A model generated the notes under the pieces. The model saw only the letters and a program-made list of their open reading frames with translations. It was not told the origin of the DNA and searched no databases. From contig JABIFY010000019.1 in NCBI GenBank assembly GCA_018650465.1, positions 1 to 44,395 on the forward strand: DNA of 44,395 bases, in the 5' to 3' direction. Below are positions 25,969-35,373 of the stretch, in pieces. The translations under genes were made by a program, and so were the position numbers. Source of the DNA: Alphaproteobacteria bacterium. Its GTDB lineage: Bacteria > Pseudomonadota > Alphaproteobacteria > UBA2966. How positions within the stretch are numbered: position 1 is the stretch's first letter; each line of letters opens with the position of its first letter.

Positions 25969-26915
25969 ACTTCACGTGTCCCAAACAAGCCGGTCGGTCG
26001 GAAGATCAGGATCAGGACCAGCAGCATATACGGCATAATCGGCCCAAGCTGGGCAATGGTCACTGTATACAGGTCGCTCAGGGCGCCATCCGGGTCCATA
26101 TCGAGGCCTAAATGTCCGAAGAACTGGAGGAAAGAATAGTCAACGGCAACAGCAAAGGTTTGCAGCATGCCAATCAATATCGAAGCCACAAAGGCACCGA
26201 CAAGGGAGCCAAGCCCCCCCACCACAATGACCACAAAGACGATCGGCCCGAGCACCACCGCCATACCAGGTGCCGTCCCCAGTACCGGTCCGGCGATAAC
26301 CCCGGCTAGTCCTGCCAGGGCAGAGCCCACACCAAACACGCCCATGAAGACCAACGGCACATTGTGACCCAGCATGGCAACCATGTTGGGATGGGTAATG
26401 GCGGCGTTAATGATCAGACCAACACGGCTGCGTGTCAGGACCACCAGCAAGCCAACAAAAATAGCGACCGAGACCAGCAGCATAAAGCCGCGATAGGCCG
26501 GGAAGGTCGAGCCATACATTTCAAACAGGGAGAAATCGAGCAGTTCCGGCTGAGCGTAGGCAACCGTCTGTTTACCCCAGATCAACTGGACAAATTCTTC
26601 AATCAGGAAGGCGAGGCCGAAAGTGAAGATCAATTCGGCGACGTGGCCATATTTATGGACATGCCGCAGGCCATAGCGTTCGACCAGGGCGCCAAAAAGG
26701 CCAACAACAATGGGCGCAATGATCAAGCCCGGCCAAAAGCCAACATATTGGCTGATGGTATAGGCGATATAGGCGCCCAGCATATAAATACTGGCATGAG
26801 CGAAGTTGAGTACGCCCATCATGGAAAAGATCAGGGTCAGGCCACTGGCCAGCATGAAGAGAAGCAAGCCATAAACAAGGCCGTTCAATAACGAAAATAT
26901 AATAAGTTCAGCCAC
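25965..26915 (-). CDS. livH: LivH-type permease
   Basis: This 316-residue inner-membrane permease of the branched-chain amino acid/amide importer family has about eight hydrophobic helices. The family opening (Leu-Asn-Gly-Leu-Val-Tyr-Gly-Leu-Leu-Leu-Phe-Met-Leu) is visible, as is the Gly-Leu-Thr-Leu-Ile-Phe-Ser-Met-Met-Gly-Val-Leu-Asn-Phe-Ala-His segment that marks LivH. The start codon is GTG at 26915, with only a distant GGAG before it. It begins the livHMGF block after a hairpin that separates it from the binding-protein gene upstream. Confidence 0.9.
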   Translation of the reverse strand: MAELIIFSLLNGLVYGLLLFMLASGLTLIFSMMGVLNFAHASIYMLGAYIAYTISQYVGFWPGLIIAPIVVGLFGALVERYGLRHVHKYGHVAELIFTFGLAFLIEEFVQLIWGKQTVAYAQPELLDFSLFEMYGSTFPAYRGFMLLVSVAIFVGLLVVLTRSRVGLIINAAITHPNMVAMLGHNVPLVFMGVFGVGSALAGLAGVIAGPVLGTAPGMAVVLGPIVFVVIVVGGLGSLVGAFVASILIGMLQTFAVAVDYSFLQFFGHLGLDMDPDGALSDLYTVTIAQLGPIMPYMLLVLILIFRPTGLFGTREV

Positions 26916-26984
26916 GGTCGGGGTAACTCCGGGGTCAGATCAAAAATTTAAATCAGGATGTTTTTGGACACATGTTGCAGAAAA

Positions 26985-27013
26985 TGCCCGGTGTCAAATT
27001 TTGACACCGGGCA
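26985..27013 (-). terminator. Strong hairpin behind the binding-protein gene (attenuator)
   Basis: A 14-bp perfect inverted repeat (TGCCCGGTGTCAAA / TTTGACACCGGGCA, one central base) lies between the binding-protein stop and livH. On the minus strand it is followed by a short ATTTTC stretch, so it is a plausible weak terminator that lowers expression of the permease and ATPase genes compared with the binding protein. A second small palindrome, GTTCAA-A-TTGAAC, stands at 27019-27031. Confidence 0.7.
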
Positions 27014-27040
27014 ATTCCGTTCAAATTGAACCGTCGATCC

Positions 27041-28273
27041 TTAAGAAGGACGCTTCATTTTGCAAGTGGTCGGTGTCGAAGCTTCCTGCATTGTAACAGT
27101 GGATTCGTTCACGAGACCAAATCCGGAGTTATCAAGATCATGCTGGATACCCTTGTCCGAGTGGGCAAAGATGCGAACAGGCATCTGCAACTGATGGTCA
27201 GATGAGCGCATCTTGACCACGTCACCCCACAATGTGGTGTGCTCCATGCCTTCCATCGCAGCCGCAACTTTGATCGGCTTTGTTGAACCGGCTTCCTTCA
27301 TGGATCTCTTCAGCATCCGCATCACAGTCGCGATCCGTGTCTGAGTGAAATCACCATCAGGGTATTTGGCTTTGAAGGCCTTCAAAGTGGCATCCCACTC
27401 GTCTGTGCCCGGAGGGTTGGTTTGACCCTGGCCCACCAGACGCACACTACCAACGCCGCCTTTACCAATGGCTTTGGTAATGCCGTCAGCTGCTGCATAG
27501 TATGTGTAAGTCGGCAGCTTCAGGCCAGATGAGTTAATCGCGTTCGCCAGGTTCAGCATGTCGCCGCCCCAGTTACCGGTGATCAGTGCCTGGGCACCAG
27601 AAGCCTTGATTTTGGCTACATATGGTGTGAAGTCCTTGACCTTGCCAATCGGGTGCAATTCATTACCAACGATTTTCAGATCAGGGCGCTTTTCACCAAG
27701 AAACCGGACTGCGGCAGCAGCAACGGCTTTACCGAACGAATAGTTCTGACCCAGAAGATAAATCTTCTTCATGCCTTTATCTTCGGCAATCACATCAGTC
27801 AGCGCGTTCATTTTCATGTCGGCGTTGGCGTCAAACCGGAAATGCCAAAAATTACACTTTTCGTTGGTCAACTTGGGGTCAACCGCAGAATAGTTCAGGA
27901 ACAGAACACGCTTGTCTGGATTACGCTTGTTGTGCTTCTTGATGGCATCGGTCAGCGCATTGGCAACACCTGAGGAGTTACCCTGAGCAACGTACTGAAT
28001 GCCGTCAGCGATAACACGCTTCAGCTGGATCAGGCTTTCTTTTGGTGAAATCTTGTTGTCGAAGCCGATAACCTCGAACTGGGTTCCACCATCTGCATTC
28101 AGCTTGTCAGCCATAAATTTGTATTGCTTGAGACCATTTTGGCCGGTCGCAGCAAAGCCACCAGACAACGGATCAATAAAAGCAATCTTAACGGTTTCGG
28201 CCTGGGCCGAGAAACTTGCGACGCTGGCAAAAGTTGCCGCTGCAACGCCAAGTCCCAGTGTACGACGAATCAT
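27041..28273 (-). CDS. Liv-type periplasmic substrate-binding protein
   Basis: This 410-residue periplasmic binding protein of the LivJ/LivK-like (Peripla_BP_6) group feeds the livHMGF importer downstream. Residues 1-25 are a Sec signal peptide (Arg-Arg, then a Leu/Val/Ala-rich core, cleavage after Ala-Gln-Ala). The mature start, Glu-Thr-Val-Lys-Ile-Ala-Phe-Ile-Asp-Pro-Leu-Ser-Gly, is a family signature. The frame extends 13 codons upstream, but GGAGG placed 6 nt before the ATG at 28273 fixes the start there. Ligands in this family include branched-chain amino acids, amides, urea and aromatic acids; the sequence does not settle which. Confidence 0.88.
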   Translation of the reverse strand: MIRRTLGLGVAAATFASVASFSAQAETVKIAFIDPLSGGFAATGQNGLKQYKFMADKLNADGGTQFEVIGFDNKISPKESLIQLKRVIADGIQYVAQGNSSGVANALTDAIKKHNKRNPDKRVLFLNYSAVDPKLTNEKCNFWHFRFDANADMKMNALTDVIAEDKGMKKIYLLGQNYSFGKAVAAAAVRFLGEKRPDLKIVGNELHPIGKVKDFTPYVAKIKASGAQALITGNWGGDMLNLANAINSSGLKLPTYTYYAAADGITKAIGKGGVGSVRLVGQGQTNPPGTDEWDATLKAFKAKYPDGDFTQTRIATVMRMLKRSMKEAGSTKPIKVAAAMEGMEHTTLWGDVVKMRSSDHQLQMPVRIFAHSDKGIQHDLDNSGFGLVNESTVTMQEASTPTTCKMKRPS

Positions 28274-28516
28274 AGAAATCCTCCCACTATTTGCGTGAGA
28301 CATCGACGTCATTGACGATGCCCTGCAATTCTTTTTTTCCCCGCTTCCCCGCCAGGGCGGGCACGGGCTTTATGGAAATATTTGACTTCAGAGGGTGGCC
28401 TGCTGTCAAGGCGCAGAACTTCAAATGCTTCGCATAAGTACTAAATATTTTCCAGGCTTTTTGGACGGCGTTTCACCCATCCTGGGAAAATCATCAATGA
28501 TTACAATTGCACGGTC
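28274..28516 (-). promoter_or_regulatory. Upstream region of the liv operon
   Basis: No gene is visible in this gap. It lies between the nap terminator and the liv binding-protein gene and must hold the liv promoter, since the terminator at 28517-28551 isolates it from nap. A GC-rich CCCGCC-AG-GGCGGG palindrome stands near 28348-28361. I could not pick a convincing -35/-10 pair. Confidence 0.35.
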
Positions 28517-28551
28517 AAAAAAATGAGAGCGCCACCTTGGTAGCGCTCTCA
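28517..28551 (-). terminator. Rho-independent terminator of the nap operon
   Basis: On the minus strand a perfect 9-bp stem (TGAGAGCGC / GCGCTCTCA, loop of 10) is followed by seven T. It begins 25 bp past the napC stop and cleanly ends the nap transcript before the liv genes. Confidence 0.9.
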
Positions 28552-28576
28552 TATCATTTATTTCTGAAATCAGGCG

Positions 28577-29209
28577 TTATTCGCTTGCCTTGTTCAGCTT
28601 GCGCTCCTCGTCGAAGGCCCCTTCAGGCAATTCATGGGCAATGCCCTTGTGACAATCGATGCAAGTTTTGCCAGTATCAATGGCTTCCGCATGGCGCTTG
28701 CTGGCCCGGTTTTCCTGAACGGTGAAGTCCATGTAATCAAAGTTATGACAGTTCCGGCATTCCCGACTGTCCGTTTTCTTCATGACCTTCCAGACATTGC
28801 TTGCAAGTTTCAGCCGCTTGGCTTCAAACTTCTCGCGGGTGTCCACTGTCCCCAGGAAATGGTGATATAACTCATTACTGGCCTGGATTTTCCGGGCGAT
28901 CTTGTGGACCCAGGTCTTGGGCACATGACAGTCCGGACAGGTTGCCCGCACACCCGTACGGTTATTGTAATGGACTGTCTGTTTATATTCGCGATAAACA
29001 TTTGCCTCCATTTCATGGCAACCGATACAGAAGGCTTCATTGTTGGTCGCTTCCATGGCCCAGTTAAAGCCACCCCAGAAGAAAATTCCGCTGACAAAGC
29101 CGACAATCAGCAAGGTCCCCAAGGCAAATCGGGCCGTAGGCAACCAGAACCAGCGCCAGACCAATTTGATCAAACCTGTATTCTCGTTATTTTCAGTGTT
29201 GTTCGACAT
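28577..29209 (-). CDS. napC: NapC, tetraheme quinol-oxidising cytochrome c
   Basis: This 210-residue protein of the NapC/NirT family is anchored by a single N-terminal helix (about residues 27-47), with the rest in the periplasm. Four heme-binding motifs are present: Cys-Ile-Gly-Cys-His, Cys-Pro-Asp-Cys-His, Cys-Arg-Asn-Cys-His and Cys-Ile-Asp-Cys-His. It takes electrons from quinol in the membrane and passes them to NapB and NapA. An in-frame GTG at 29221 directly follows the napB stop, but GGTGG lies 8 nt before the ATG at 29209, which is preferred. It is the last gene of the nap operon and is followed by a strong terminator. Confidence 0.93.
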   Translation of the reverse strand: MSNNTENNENTGLIKLVWRWFWLPTARFALGTLLIVGFVSGIFFWGGFNWAMEATNNEAFCIGCHEMEANVYREYKQTVHYNNRTGVRATCPDCHVPKTWVHKIARKIQASNELYHHFLGTVDTREKFEAKRLKLASNVWKVMKKTDSRECRNCHNFDYMDFTVQENRASKRHAEAIDTGKTCIDCHKGIAHELPEGAFDEERKLNKASE

Positions 29210-29221
29210 AATCCGGTCCAC

Positions 29222-29680
29222 CTATTCGACTTCAGAAGCGTTCCTGAATTTGTTGCGCACCAAGGCCCGACCCTGGACCTGAGGCACGTGGCATTGTGTG
29301 CAGAACCAGCGCGTTCCGGCAACTGTATCCAGGGCGACCCCGTTGCGATTGAAGTAATGGGTTTCAGACACCTTCGGTGCACCTTCTTCGTTACTGTAGG
29401 GCCAGTCATGACAACGCAGGCACTGATTAATCTTGCTATTAATCTGATATTTCTCCATGCGATGCGGGATCAACGGTGGCTGCTGACGATAGGCCCGTCC
29501 CAACTTGCCCGAAGTATTCTGCTTCTTGACATCGGCCAGTGGCGCGGCATCCTCAAGGGCTATTGCCCCGCGCAGAGACCAGGTTTCCGCATCCTGGGCT
29601 GACACATTGCCGATAACTGGCAGGCCTGTCATGACGGCGCTGATCAAAGCAGCCGCCAATATTGATTTAATACTTTTCAT
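29222..29680 (-). CDS. napB: NapB, diheme cytochrome c subunit of periplasmic nitrate reductase
   Basis: This 152-residue periplasmic electron-transfer subunit has a signal peptide at residues 1-28 (cleavage after Val-Ser-Ala) and two heme sites, Cys-Leu-Arg-Cys-His and Cys-Thr-Gln-Cys-His. The family signature Pro-Pro-Leu-Ile-Pro-His is visible just before the first heme site. The frame opens at 29704, but AGGAG sits directly against that ATG, while a second AGGAG is 8 nt before the ATG at 29680, so the shorter form is chosen. The two AGGAG copies come from a 16-bp tandem duplication (29687-29718). Confidence 0.92.
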   Translation of the reverse strand: MKSIKSILAAALISAVMTGLPVIGNVSAQDAETWSLRGAIALEDAAPLADVKKQNTSGKLGRAYRQQPPLIPHRMEKYQINSKINQCLRCHDWPYSNEEGAPKVSETHYFNRNGVALDTVAGTRWFCTQCHVPQVQGRALVRNKFRNASEVE

Positions 29681-29686
29681 TGCTCT

Positions 29687-29718
29687 ATCTCCTGACCTTT
29701 TCATCTCCTGATCTTTTC
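29687..29718 (-). repeat. 16-bp tandem duplication carrying two ribosome-binding sites
   Basis: ATCTCCTGACCTTTTC and ATCTCCTGATCTTTTC stand head to tail (one mismatch) between napA and napB. On the coding strand each copy supplies an AGGAG. The inner copy serves the napB start; the outer abuts an in-frame ATG eight codons earlier. Confidence 0.8.
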
Positions 29719-32203
29719 AGGCTTTTTCGATCTTGACGGCGCACTTTTTGAAATCCGTTTCTTTGGAAATCGGACAAGTGGCATCAAGCGTCAGTTTGTT
29801 GACCAGTTGGCTGGCATCGAACCAGGGAATAAACACGACACCTCGTGGTGGCTTGTTGCGTCCCTTTGTTTCTACGCGGGAAACCAGTTCACCCCGACGG
29901 GTCGACATCTTCACAGCCTGCCCGCGTTTGACACCGCGTGCTTCTGCGTCGTCCGGATGCATATAGACCTTGGCATTCGGCATGGCCCGGTAGAGTTCGG
30001 GCACGCGTCTTGTCATGGTGCCCGAGTGCCAATGCTCCAGCACACGCCCCGTGACCAGCCACATGTCGAAATTATCGTCCGGCATTTCAGCGGCATCTTC
30101 ATAAGGCAGGGCAAATATGACAGCCTTGCCATCAGGTTTGCCATAAAAGCGCACGCCTTCACCCTTTTTCACATAAGGATCATGGCCTTCGCGGAATCGC
30201 CACAGTGTTTCCTTGCCGTCAACAACCGGCCAGCGCAAACCACGGGTCTGGTGATAAGTTTCGAAAGGTGCCAGGTCGTGCGCCTTGCCGCGACCAAAGC
30301 TGGCATATTCCTCGAACAAGCCTTTTTGGACATAATAACCAAAATGCTCTGCTTCATCATTCGGATGCCCGGCCTGAAGTTGTTCATTGGAATAGGCGTT
30401 GACCTGACCATTTTCAAAAAGCATTTCATACATGGTCTTGCCGCGATATTCCGGCGCTTTGGCCAACAGTTCTTCCGTCCAGACTTCTTCCATCTTGAAG
30501 CGCTTGGCGAATTCCATGACTTGCCAAAGATCAGATTTAGCCTCGCCCGGTGCTGACACTTGTTGGCGCCAGAACTGTGTCCGCCGCTCCGCATTGCCGT
30601 AGGCACCTTCTTTCTCAACCCACATGGCCGTGGGCAGGATCAAGTCAGCCGCCATGGCTGATACCGTTGGATACGGATCCGATACAACAATGAAGTTTTC
30701 CGGATTGCGATAGCCCGGCAAACCTTCTTCATTCATGTTGGCGGCGGCTTGCATATTGTTGTTGCACATCACCCAATAGGCATTGAGCTTGCCGTCTTTC
30801 AGCATGCGGTTCTGCAATACGGCATGAAAACCAGGCTTGGGCGGGATCGTGCCTTCCGGCAGTTTCCAGATCTTTTCCGCAATATCCCGGTGCTTCTTTT
30901 TCATCACCACCAGATCGGCCGGCAAACGATGGGCAAACGTGCCGACCTCACGGGCCGTACCACAAGCAGAAGGCTGCCCGGTCAAAGAGAACGGACCATT
31001 ACCAGGCTCAGATATTTTGCCGGTTAAAAGATGGATATTGTAAACCAGGTTATTGGCCCAGGTGCCGCGAGTGTGCTGGTTAAAGCCCATTGTCCAGTAA
31101 CTGACGACCTTGCGTTCTGGATCAGCATAAAGCTTGGCAAGTTCAATCAGGTTCTCGACCGGCACGCCCGAAATTTCGTGAGCTTTTTCAACGGTATATT
31201 CAGAAACATAGGCCGCATATTCACCGAACGTCATCGGTTTTGAACCGCCAGCCTTTTTGGAATTTTTGGCGGACTGTTCTCGAGCATCTTCAGGGCGCAA
31301 ACCGTAACCAATATCTTCATTGCCGCGTCGGAAGTTGATGTGCTTCTTGATGAAGTTTTGGTCCATCGCGTTGTTCTGAATAATGTAGTTGGCGATGAAG
31401 TTCAGGATGGCCAGATCGGTCTGGGGTTTGAAGACCATACCATTGTCAGCGAGGTCAAAATTCCTGTTCTCGAACGTTGACAAAACGGCGACACGCACGT
31501 GATCAGCCGTCAGGCGACGGTTCGTCAAGCGTTGCCACAGAATCGGGTGCATCTCCGCCATATTCGAGCCCCAAAGCACAAAGGCATCTGCTTCTTCCAG
31601 ATCATCATAGCAGCCCATAGGCTCATCAATACCAAAGGTCCGCATAAATCCAGCCACAGCGGAAGCCATGCAGTGCCGGGCATTTGGATCGATATTGTTG
31701 GAGCGCAATCCGGCCTTGAACAGCTTTGCCGCAGCATAGCCTTCCCAGACCGTCCACTGGCCCGAACCGAACATGCCGACAGATGACGGCCCCTTTTTCT
31801 TCAGGGCATCTTTGAATTTTTCAGCCATGACATCAAAAGCAAAGTCCCAGCTGACAGGCGTGAACTCGCCATTTTTATCATATTTTCCGTTGCTCATGCG
31901 CAGCAAAGGTTCGGTAAGGCGGTCTTCACCGTACAAAATTTTGGACAGGAAATAGCCTTTGATGCAGTTCAGGCCGCGGTTAACAGGCGACTCTGGGTCA
32001 CCTTGTGTCGCCACAACCTTGTCATTTTTGACGCCAACAAGAACCGAACAGCCCGTGCCACAAAAACGGCAGGCCGCTTTATCCCAACGGATGTCATCCT
32101 TCAGGGCAGCTTCAGCTGTCCCGCCAGGAATCGCGAGCCCGGCCGCAGCGGCGGTTGCTGCTGCAGCATTGGTTTTGATGAAATCACGTCTTGAAACTTT
32201 CAT
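29717..32203 (-). CDS. napA: NapA, catalytic subunit of periplasmic nitrate reductase
   Basis: This 828-residue molybdenum enzyme reduces nitrate to nitrite in the periplasm. A Tat signal is at the start (Ser-Arg-Arg-Asp-Phe-Ile-Lys, residues 4-10, then an Ala-rich core). The [4Fe-4S] cluster is held by Cys45, Cys48, Cys52 and Cys80, followed by Lys83, the conserved electron-relay Lys. The molybdenum ligand is Cys178 in Ala-Arg-His-Cys-Met-Ala. The length is normal for NapA and no motif is missing. Its start overlaps the napD end by 4 bp. The role could be nitrate respiration, denitrification or redox balancing; later denitrification genes are not visible in the window. Confidence 0.96.
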   Translation of the reverse strand: MKVSRRDFIKTNAAAATAAAAGLAIPGGTAEAALKDDIRWDKAACRFCGTGCSVLVGVKNDKVVATQGDPESPVNRGLNCIKGYFLSKILYGEDRLTEPLLRMSNGKYDKNGEFTPVSWDFAFDVMAEKFKDALKKKGPSSVGMFGSGQWTVWEGYAAAKLFKAGLRSNNIDPNARHCMASAVAGFMRTFGIDEPMGCYDDLEEADAFVLWGSNMAEMHPILWQRLTNRRLTADHVRVAVLSTFENRNFDLADNGMVFKPQTDLAILNFIANYIIQNNAMDQNFIKKHINFRRGNEDIGYGLRPEDAREQSAKNSKKAGGSKPMTFGEYAAYVSEYTVEKAHEISGVPVENLIELAKLYADPERKVVSYWTMGFNQHTRGTWANNLVYNIHLLTGKISEPGNGPFSLTGQPSACGTAREVGTFAHRLPADLVVMKKKHRDIAEKIWKLPEGTIPPKPGFHAVLQNRMLKDGKLNAYWVMCNNNMQAAANMNEEGLPGYRNPENFIVVSDPYPTVSAMAADLILPTAMWVEKEGAYGNAERRTQFWRQQVSAPGEAKSDLWQVMEFAKRFKMEEVWTEELLAKAPEYRGKTMYEMLFENGQVNAYSNEQLQAGHPNDEAEHFGYYVQKGLFEEYASFGRGKAHDLAPFETYHQTRGLRWPVVDGKETLWRFREGHDPYVKKGEGVRFYGKPDGKAVIFALPYEDAAEMPDDNFDMWLVTGRVLEHWHSGTMTRRVPELYRAMPNAKVYMHPDDAEARGVKRGQAVKMSTRRGELVSRVETKGRNKPPRGVVFIPWFDASQLVNKLTLDATCPISKETDFKKCAVKIEKA

Positions 32204-32580
32204 TGAGAAACCTCCTCATCGGCGTCGCTCCTGGCACCGTCATCGCTGTCAATCTCTCGATGATGGTAAACAAGTGCGGCGGAAAGTACGCCTTCGATAT
32301 TGTTGATGTCAGTTAGCGTGTTACCGGCCCATTTGCCCGGCACGTCCTCGACCGTGACGACAATGCGTCCGTCGGGGGCGGATTGATGAATTTCTGTTCC
32401 GGGCAATTCGGCCAACGTTGTCATGGCTTGTGTCATGCGTTCAGGGTGCACATGCACAAGCACGCCACAGATGTTGCCTTCCCCTTCAGCATCATCGGGC
32501 TGCGTAATCCCGACGGCCCCGGCGGTCCTGATGACCTCGCCTGGCTGCGTTTCGTTCTGCACCTGCATTACACTTTTCAT
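32200..32580 (-). CDS. napD: NapD, Tat-signal chaperone for NapA
   Basis: This 126-residue cytoplasmic protein is of the NapD family: a ferredoxin-like fold over about residues 37-105, beginning [10 protein letters not shown], a pattern diagnostic for NapD. It binds the NapA twin-arginine signal until the cofactor is in place. Compared with the roughly 87-residue E. coli protein it carries extra N-terminal (about 35 residues) and acidic C-terminal (about 20 residues) tails. A GTG at 32589 is in frame, but AGGTGG 5 nt before the ATG at 32580 favours the latter. It is the first gene of napDABC. Confidence 0.88.
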   Translation of the reverse strand: MKSVMQVQNETQPGEVIRTAGAVGITQPDDAEGEGNICGVLVHVHPERMTQAMTTLAELPGTEIHQSAPDGRIVVTVEDVPGKWAGNTLTDINNIEGVLSAALVYHHREIDSDDGARSDADEEVSQ

Positions 32581-33051
32581 AAACTCCACCTGTCGTATTT
32601 CAGATTTGCCGCCACACGGATGTCAGCCGCGTAAACATATGAATGCGCTTGTTTTTCCGCCAAAGCGACAGGACAAGTTGTCGCATTGGACGCGTCTGAT
32701 TGAGGTCGGAATAAACACCTGGAACTAAACCACTTGTACAAGTTGGATATTGTTTTATTCATCTGAATTATCGCCATATCACGGTGATAAAAGAAGAAGT
32801 GGGTTAACTGCGGGATACGGCATCACATAACTTGACCAAAATCAATTTAAAGGTCAAATACCCACACAAAAAAATTGGGTATTAGGTTGGAATTGCAAGT
32901 GCTTTGGTGCGGGCTTTTGTCACAGCACAATTGGCCAGAAAAAATTTGACGGCATTCGTGGACCGTATCAAAAAATGTGATAGCGTCACCAAAACCCACA
33001 TTCCAGGCAGCATCATTGCCCGGCATTTTCAGACACTCCAGGGAGACTTCA
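32581..33051. promoter_or_regulatory. Divergent control region of nap and the M20 gene
   Basis: No gene is seen in this 471-bp gap. It holds three palindromes: ACTTGTACAAGT (32732-32743), TATCAC-G-GTGATA (32777-32789) and the FNR-like box at 32832-32845. A TTGACG at 32946-32951 could be a -35 box for the plus-strand M20 gene, though no good -10 follows at normal spacing. AGGGAG at 33040-33045 is the ribosome-binding site of that gene. The nap leader would be long, about 215 nt, if transcription starts near the FNR box. Confidence 0.5.
32832..32845 (-). promoter_or_regulatory. FNR-like box upstream of napDABC
   Basis: TTGACCAAAATCAA differs from the FNR/Anr consensus TTGAT-N4-ATCAA at one position. 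It lies about 250 bp before napD. An FNR-driven class II start would fall near 32797 on the minus strand. The site is palindromic, so control of the divergent M20 gene cannot be excluded, but nitrate reduction is the expected FNR target. Confidence 0.6.
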
Positions 33052-34221
33052 GTGGCCATTTATAACCGTATTGCCGATTTTCATGACGACCTCAGCCGCA
33101 TTCGCCGCGACATTCACGCCCATCCGGAAACCGCATTTGAAGAAACTCGCACAGCACAGGTTGTTGCGGATGAGTTGGAAAAATATGGCATCGAGGTCCA
33201 CCGTGGCCTGGCAAAAACCGGCGTCGTTGGCTCCCTGAAAGTTGGTAATGGCACTAAACGAATCGGCCTGCGCGCCGATATAGATGCGCTGGACCTGTAT
33301 GAACTGAACGACTTTGACCACAAATCAGTCCATGACGGTAAAATGCATGGCTGCGGCCATGATGGTCACACCACCATGTTACTGGGTGCGGCACGCTATC
33401 TGGCCGAGACCAAAAATTTTGATGGCACTGTACATTTCATTTTTCAACCCGCCGAAGAGAATGTTGCCGGTGCCCGGGTCATGATCGCCGATGGTTTGTT
33501 TGATAAATTTGACTGTGACATGGTCTTTGGCATGCACAACATGCCTGGCGTAGAAATCGGCAAGTTTGCTGTTAATCCAGGGCCTATCATGGCGTCCGCA
33601 GATTTTGTCGAAATCACCATCACCGGCAAGGGTGCCCATGGTGCCTACCCCCACAATGGCACCGACCCCATCGTTGTTGCAGCCCACATGATCACGGCCT
33701 TCCAGACAATTGCCTCTCGTCGCACGGATCCACTGGATTCGGTGGTTGTCAGCATCACCCAGATCGTGGCAGGTCATACTTCCAATGTGATTCCTGAGAC
33801 AGCAACCCTGATCGGCACCACGCGCGCGCTGCAACTGGAAACCCAGAATATGATCGAAAGTGAAATGAAGCAGATCGCGCAAGGCGTGGCTGATGCTTTT
33901 GGGGCCCAGGTTGATTTTAACTATGACCGACGTTATTTGCCGACAATCAACACGGAACAGGAAGCCACTTATTCGGCCCGCGCAGCGGCTGACATTGTGG
34001 GTGAAGAGAATGTTATTCATGACAAACTGCCCGGCATGGGTGCCGAGGATTTTTCCTGGATGCTGAACGAAAAACCTGGTTGTTATGTGCTGATCGGCAA
34101 TGGTACGGAAGGCGGTCCCGGTGGCTGTCATGTGCATAACCCGAACTATGATTTTAACGATGATATCCTGACCATTGGTGCCAGCTACTGGTCTAAACTG
34201 GTCGAAAACGAACTGGCCTGA
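33052..34221 (+). CDS. M20-family amidohydrolase (hippurate hydrolase-like)
   Basis: This 389-residue metal-dependent amidohydrolase or aminoacylase is of the M20D/HipO type and cleaves N-acyl bonds of amino acids. Metal-binding motifs are visible: Met-His-Gly-Cys-Gly-His-Asp-Gly-His near residues 98-106, the catalytic Gln-Pro-Ala-Glu-Glu-Asn near 134-139, and a late Gly-Met-Gly-Ala-Glu-Asp-Phe-Ser with another ligand. The open frame begins at 32977, but AGGGAG 6 nt before a GTG at 33052 and the normal family start favour that GTG. It is the first of two genes, with only 2 bp before the SDR gene, implying that the two enzymes act in one pathway. Confidence 0.87.
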   Translation: MAIYNRIADFHDDLSRIRRDIHAHPETAFEETRTAQVVADELEKYGIEVHRGLAKTGVVGSLKVGNGTKRIGLRADIDALDLYELNDFDHKSVHDGKMHGCGHDGHTTMLLGAARYLAETKNFDGTVHFIFQPAEENVAGARVMIADGLFDKFDCDMVFGMHNMPGVEIGKFAVNPGPIMASADFVEITITGKGAHGAYPHNGTDPIVVAAHMITAFQTIASRRTDPLDSVVVSITQIVAGHTSNVIPETATLIGTTRALQLETQNMIESEMKQIAQGVADAFGAQVDFNYDRRYLPTINTEQEATYSARAAADIVGEENVIHDKLPGMGAEDFSWMLNEKPGCYVLIGNGTEGGPGGCHVHNPNYDFNDDILTIGASYWSKLVENELA

Positions 34222-34223
34222 AC

Positions 34224-34994
34224 ATGAGAAACATAAAAGGCAAAGTTGCCTGGATCACCGGTGCCGGGTCCGGCATGGGCCGGGCTGCTGCCCTCAGCCT
34301 GGCAGAAGCAGGGGCGCAAGTGGTTCTGTCCGGCCGCCGTGAAGACCGTCTGGCAGAAACAGCAGCCGAGGTCGTCAAGGTTGGCCCCGAAGCCATGATT
34401 GCGCCTTTGGATGTTGCCAACAAGGAGGCCGTGAATGCGGTTGCAAGCGATATCGAAAAGCGCTTCGGCCAAACCGATATTTTGGTAAATTCAGCCGGTC
34501 TCAATGTCAAAACCCGGACCTGGGCGGAAGGTGAAACAGCTGGTTTTGACAAGGTTATGGCAATCAATGTCAATGGTTCGTTTTATTGCACCAAAGCCGT
34601 TTTACCGAAAATGCGGGTGCAAAAAGACGGTCTCATCATTAACATATCAAGCTGGGCGGGACGCTATCATACCAACCTGACCGGCCCGGCCTACAGTGCC
34701 TCCAAGGCTGCCCTGATATGGCTGAACGAAAGCCTGAATATGGAGGAATGCATCAACGGTATTCGAGCCGTCGCCCTGAACCCTGGCGAAGTTTCCACCG
34801 AAATTCTCGACAACCGGCCCATACCGGTATCACAAGAAGATCGTGAAAAAATGGTTCAGGCCGACGATATGGGCAACATCATTCTGTTTTTGGCCAGCTT
34901 ACCCGAACATGTCTGCATCAATGAACTGACGGTTTCACCCACCTGGAACCGCGGCTATGTCGGTGCCCTCAATCCGGGTAATTCAAGCCTTTGA
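34224..34994 (+). CDS. Short-chain dehydrogenase/reductase
   Basis: This 256-residue classical SDR has the cofactor motif Thr-Gly-Ala-Gly-Ser-Gly-Met-Gly (residues 12-19), an Asn-Ser-Ala-Gly motif near 89-92, and catalytic Ser142 or Ser143, Tyr157 and Lys161. Arg residues just after the second strand (Ser-Gly-Arg-Arg) suggest NADP preference. The substrate is unknown. It follows the M20 gene after 2 bp and is probably translationally coupled to it. Confidence 0.88.
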   Translation: MRNIKGKVAWITGAGSGMGRAAALSLAEAGAQVVLSGRREDRLAETAAEVVKVGPEAMIAPLDVANKEAVNAVASDIEKRFGQTDILVNSAGLNVKTRTWAEGETAGFDKVMAINVNGSFYCTKAVLPKMRVQKDGLIINISSWAGRYHTNLTGPAYSASKAALIWLNESLNMEECINGIRAVALNPGEVSTEILDNRPIPVSQEDREKMVQADDMGNIILFLASLPEHVCINELTVSPTWNRGYVGALNPGNSSL

Positions 34995-35373
34995 CAGAAT
35001 AAGTCCTCTCAAAATCGGCGATATCGCGATGGCACGGGATTTATGACAATGCCAGTACCGAAATAGCCTTTCGCCAGCATTGGTGTAACTTTGTTAATGG
35101 TCACGGACGAGGCCAAGGGAAAAAGGCGATATAAAGCTGTATTTAACTTACAAACCACTCCTTCCCGGTGTATTCTCGCTAGATATCAACAAAAAACTGG
35201 AAAATGAGACTCACCGGATCAAATTCCATAGAGCGTTTCCGGGCTTCATGGAAACGCAACATTGCCTCAAACTCGTGGTATCCGCCAACATTCAAAGCAG
35301 AAACAATCCCGGTTAATCCGGTATGGCCCTGGTCTTAGTAACATCGTTTGCAAACTGAATTGATCATTTTCCA
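34995..35373. other. Gene-free gap with a palindromic repeat
   Basis: This 379-bp gap between the SDR gene and the large kinase shows no open frame with coding character. Its one clear structure is GCGTTTCC-N9-GGAAACGC at 35233-35257, the same stem as at 19860-19884. The kinase promoter must lie here, but I cannot identify it. Confidence 0.5.
35233..35257. repeat. Second copy of the GCGTTTCC/GGAAACGC palindrome
   Basis: This 8-bp inverted repeat with a 9-nt loop has arms identical to those at 19860-19884, while the loop bases differ. No T-run follows on either strand. Confidence 0.65.

Noticed and set aside
28348-28361. CCCGCC-AG-GGCGGG as a terminator
   Set aside because: The loop is too short for a stable hairpin at full stem length and no T-run follows in a useful direction.
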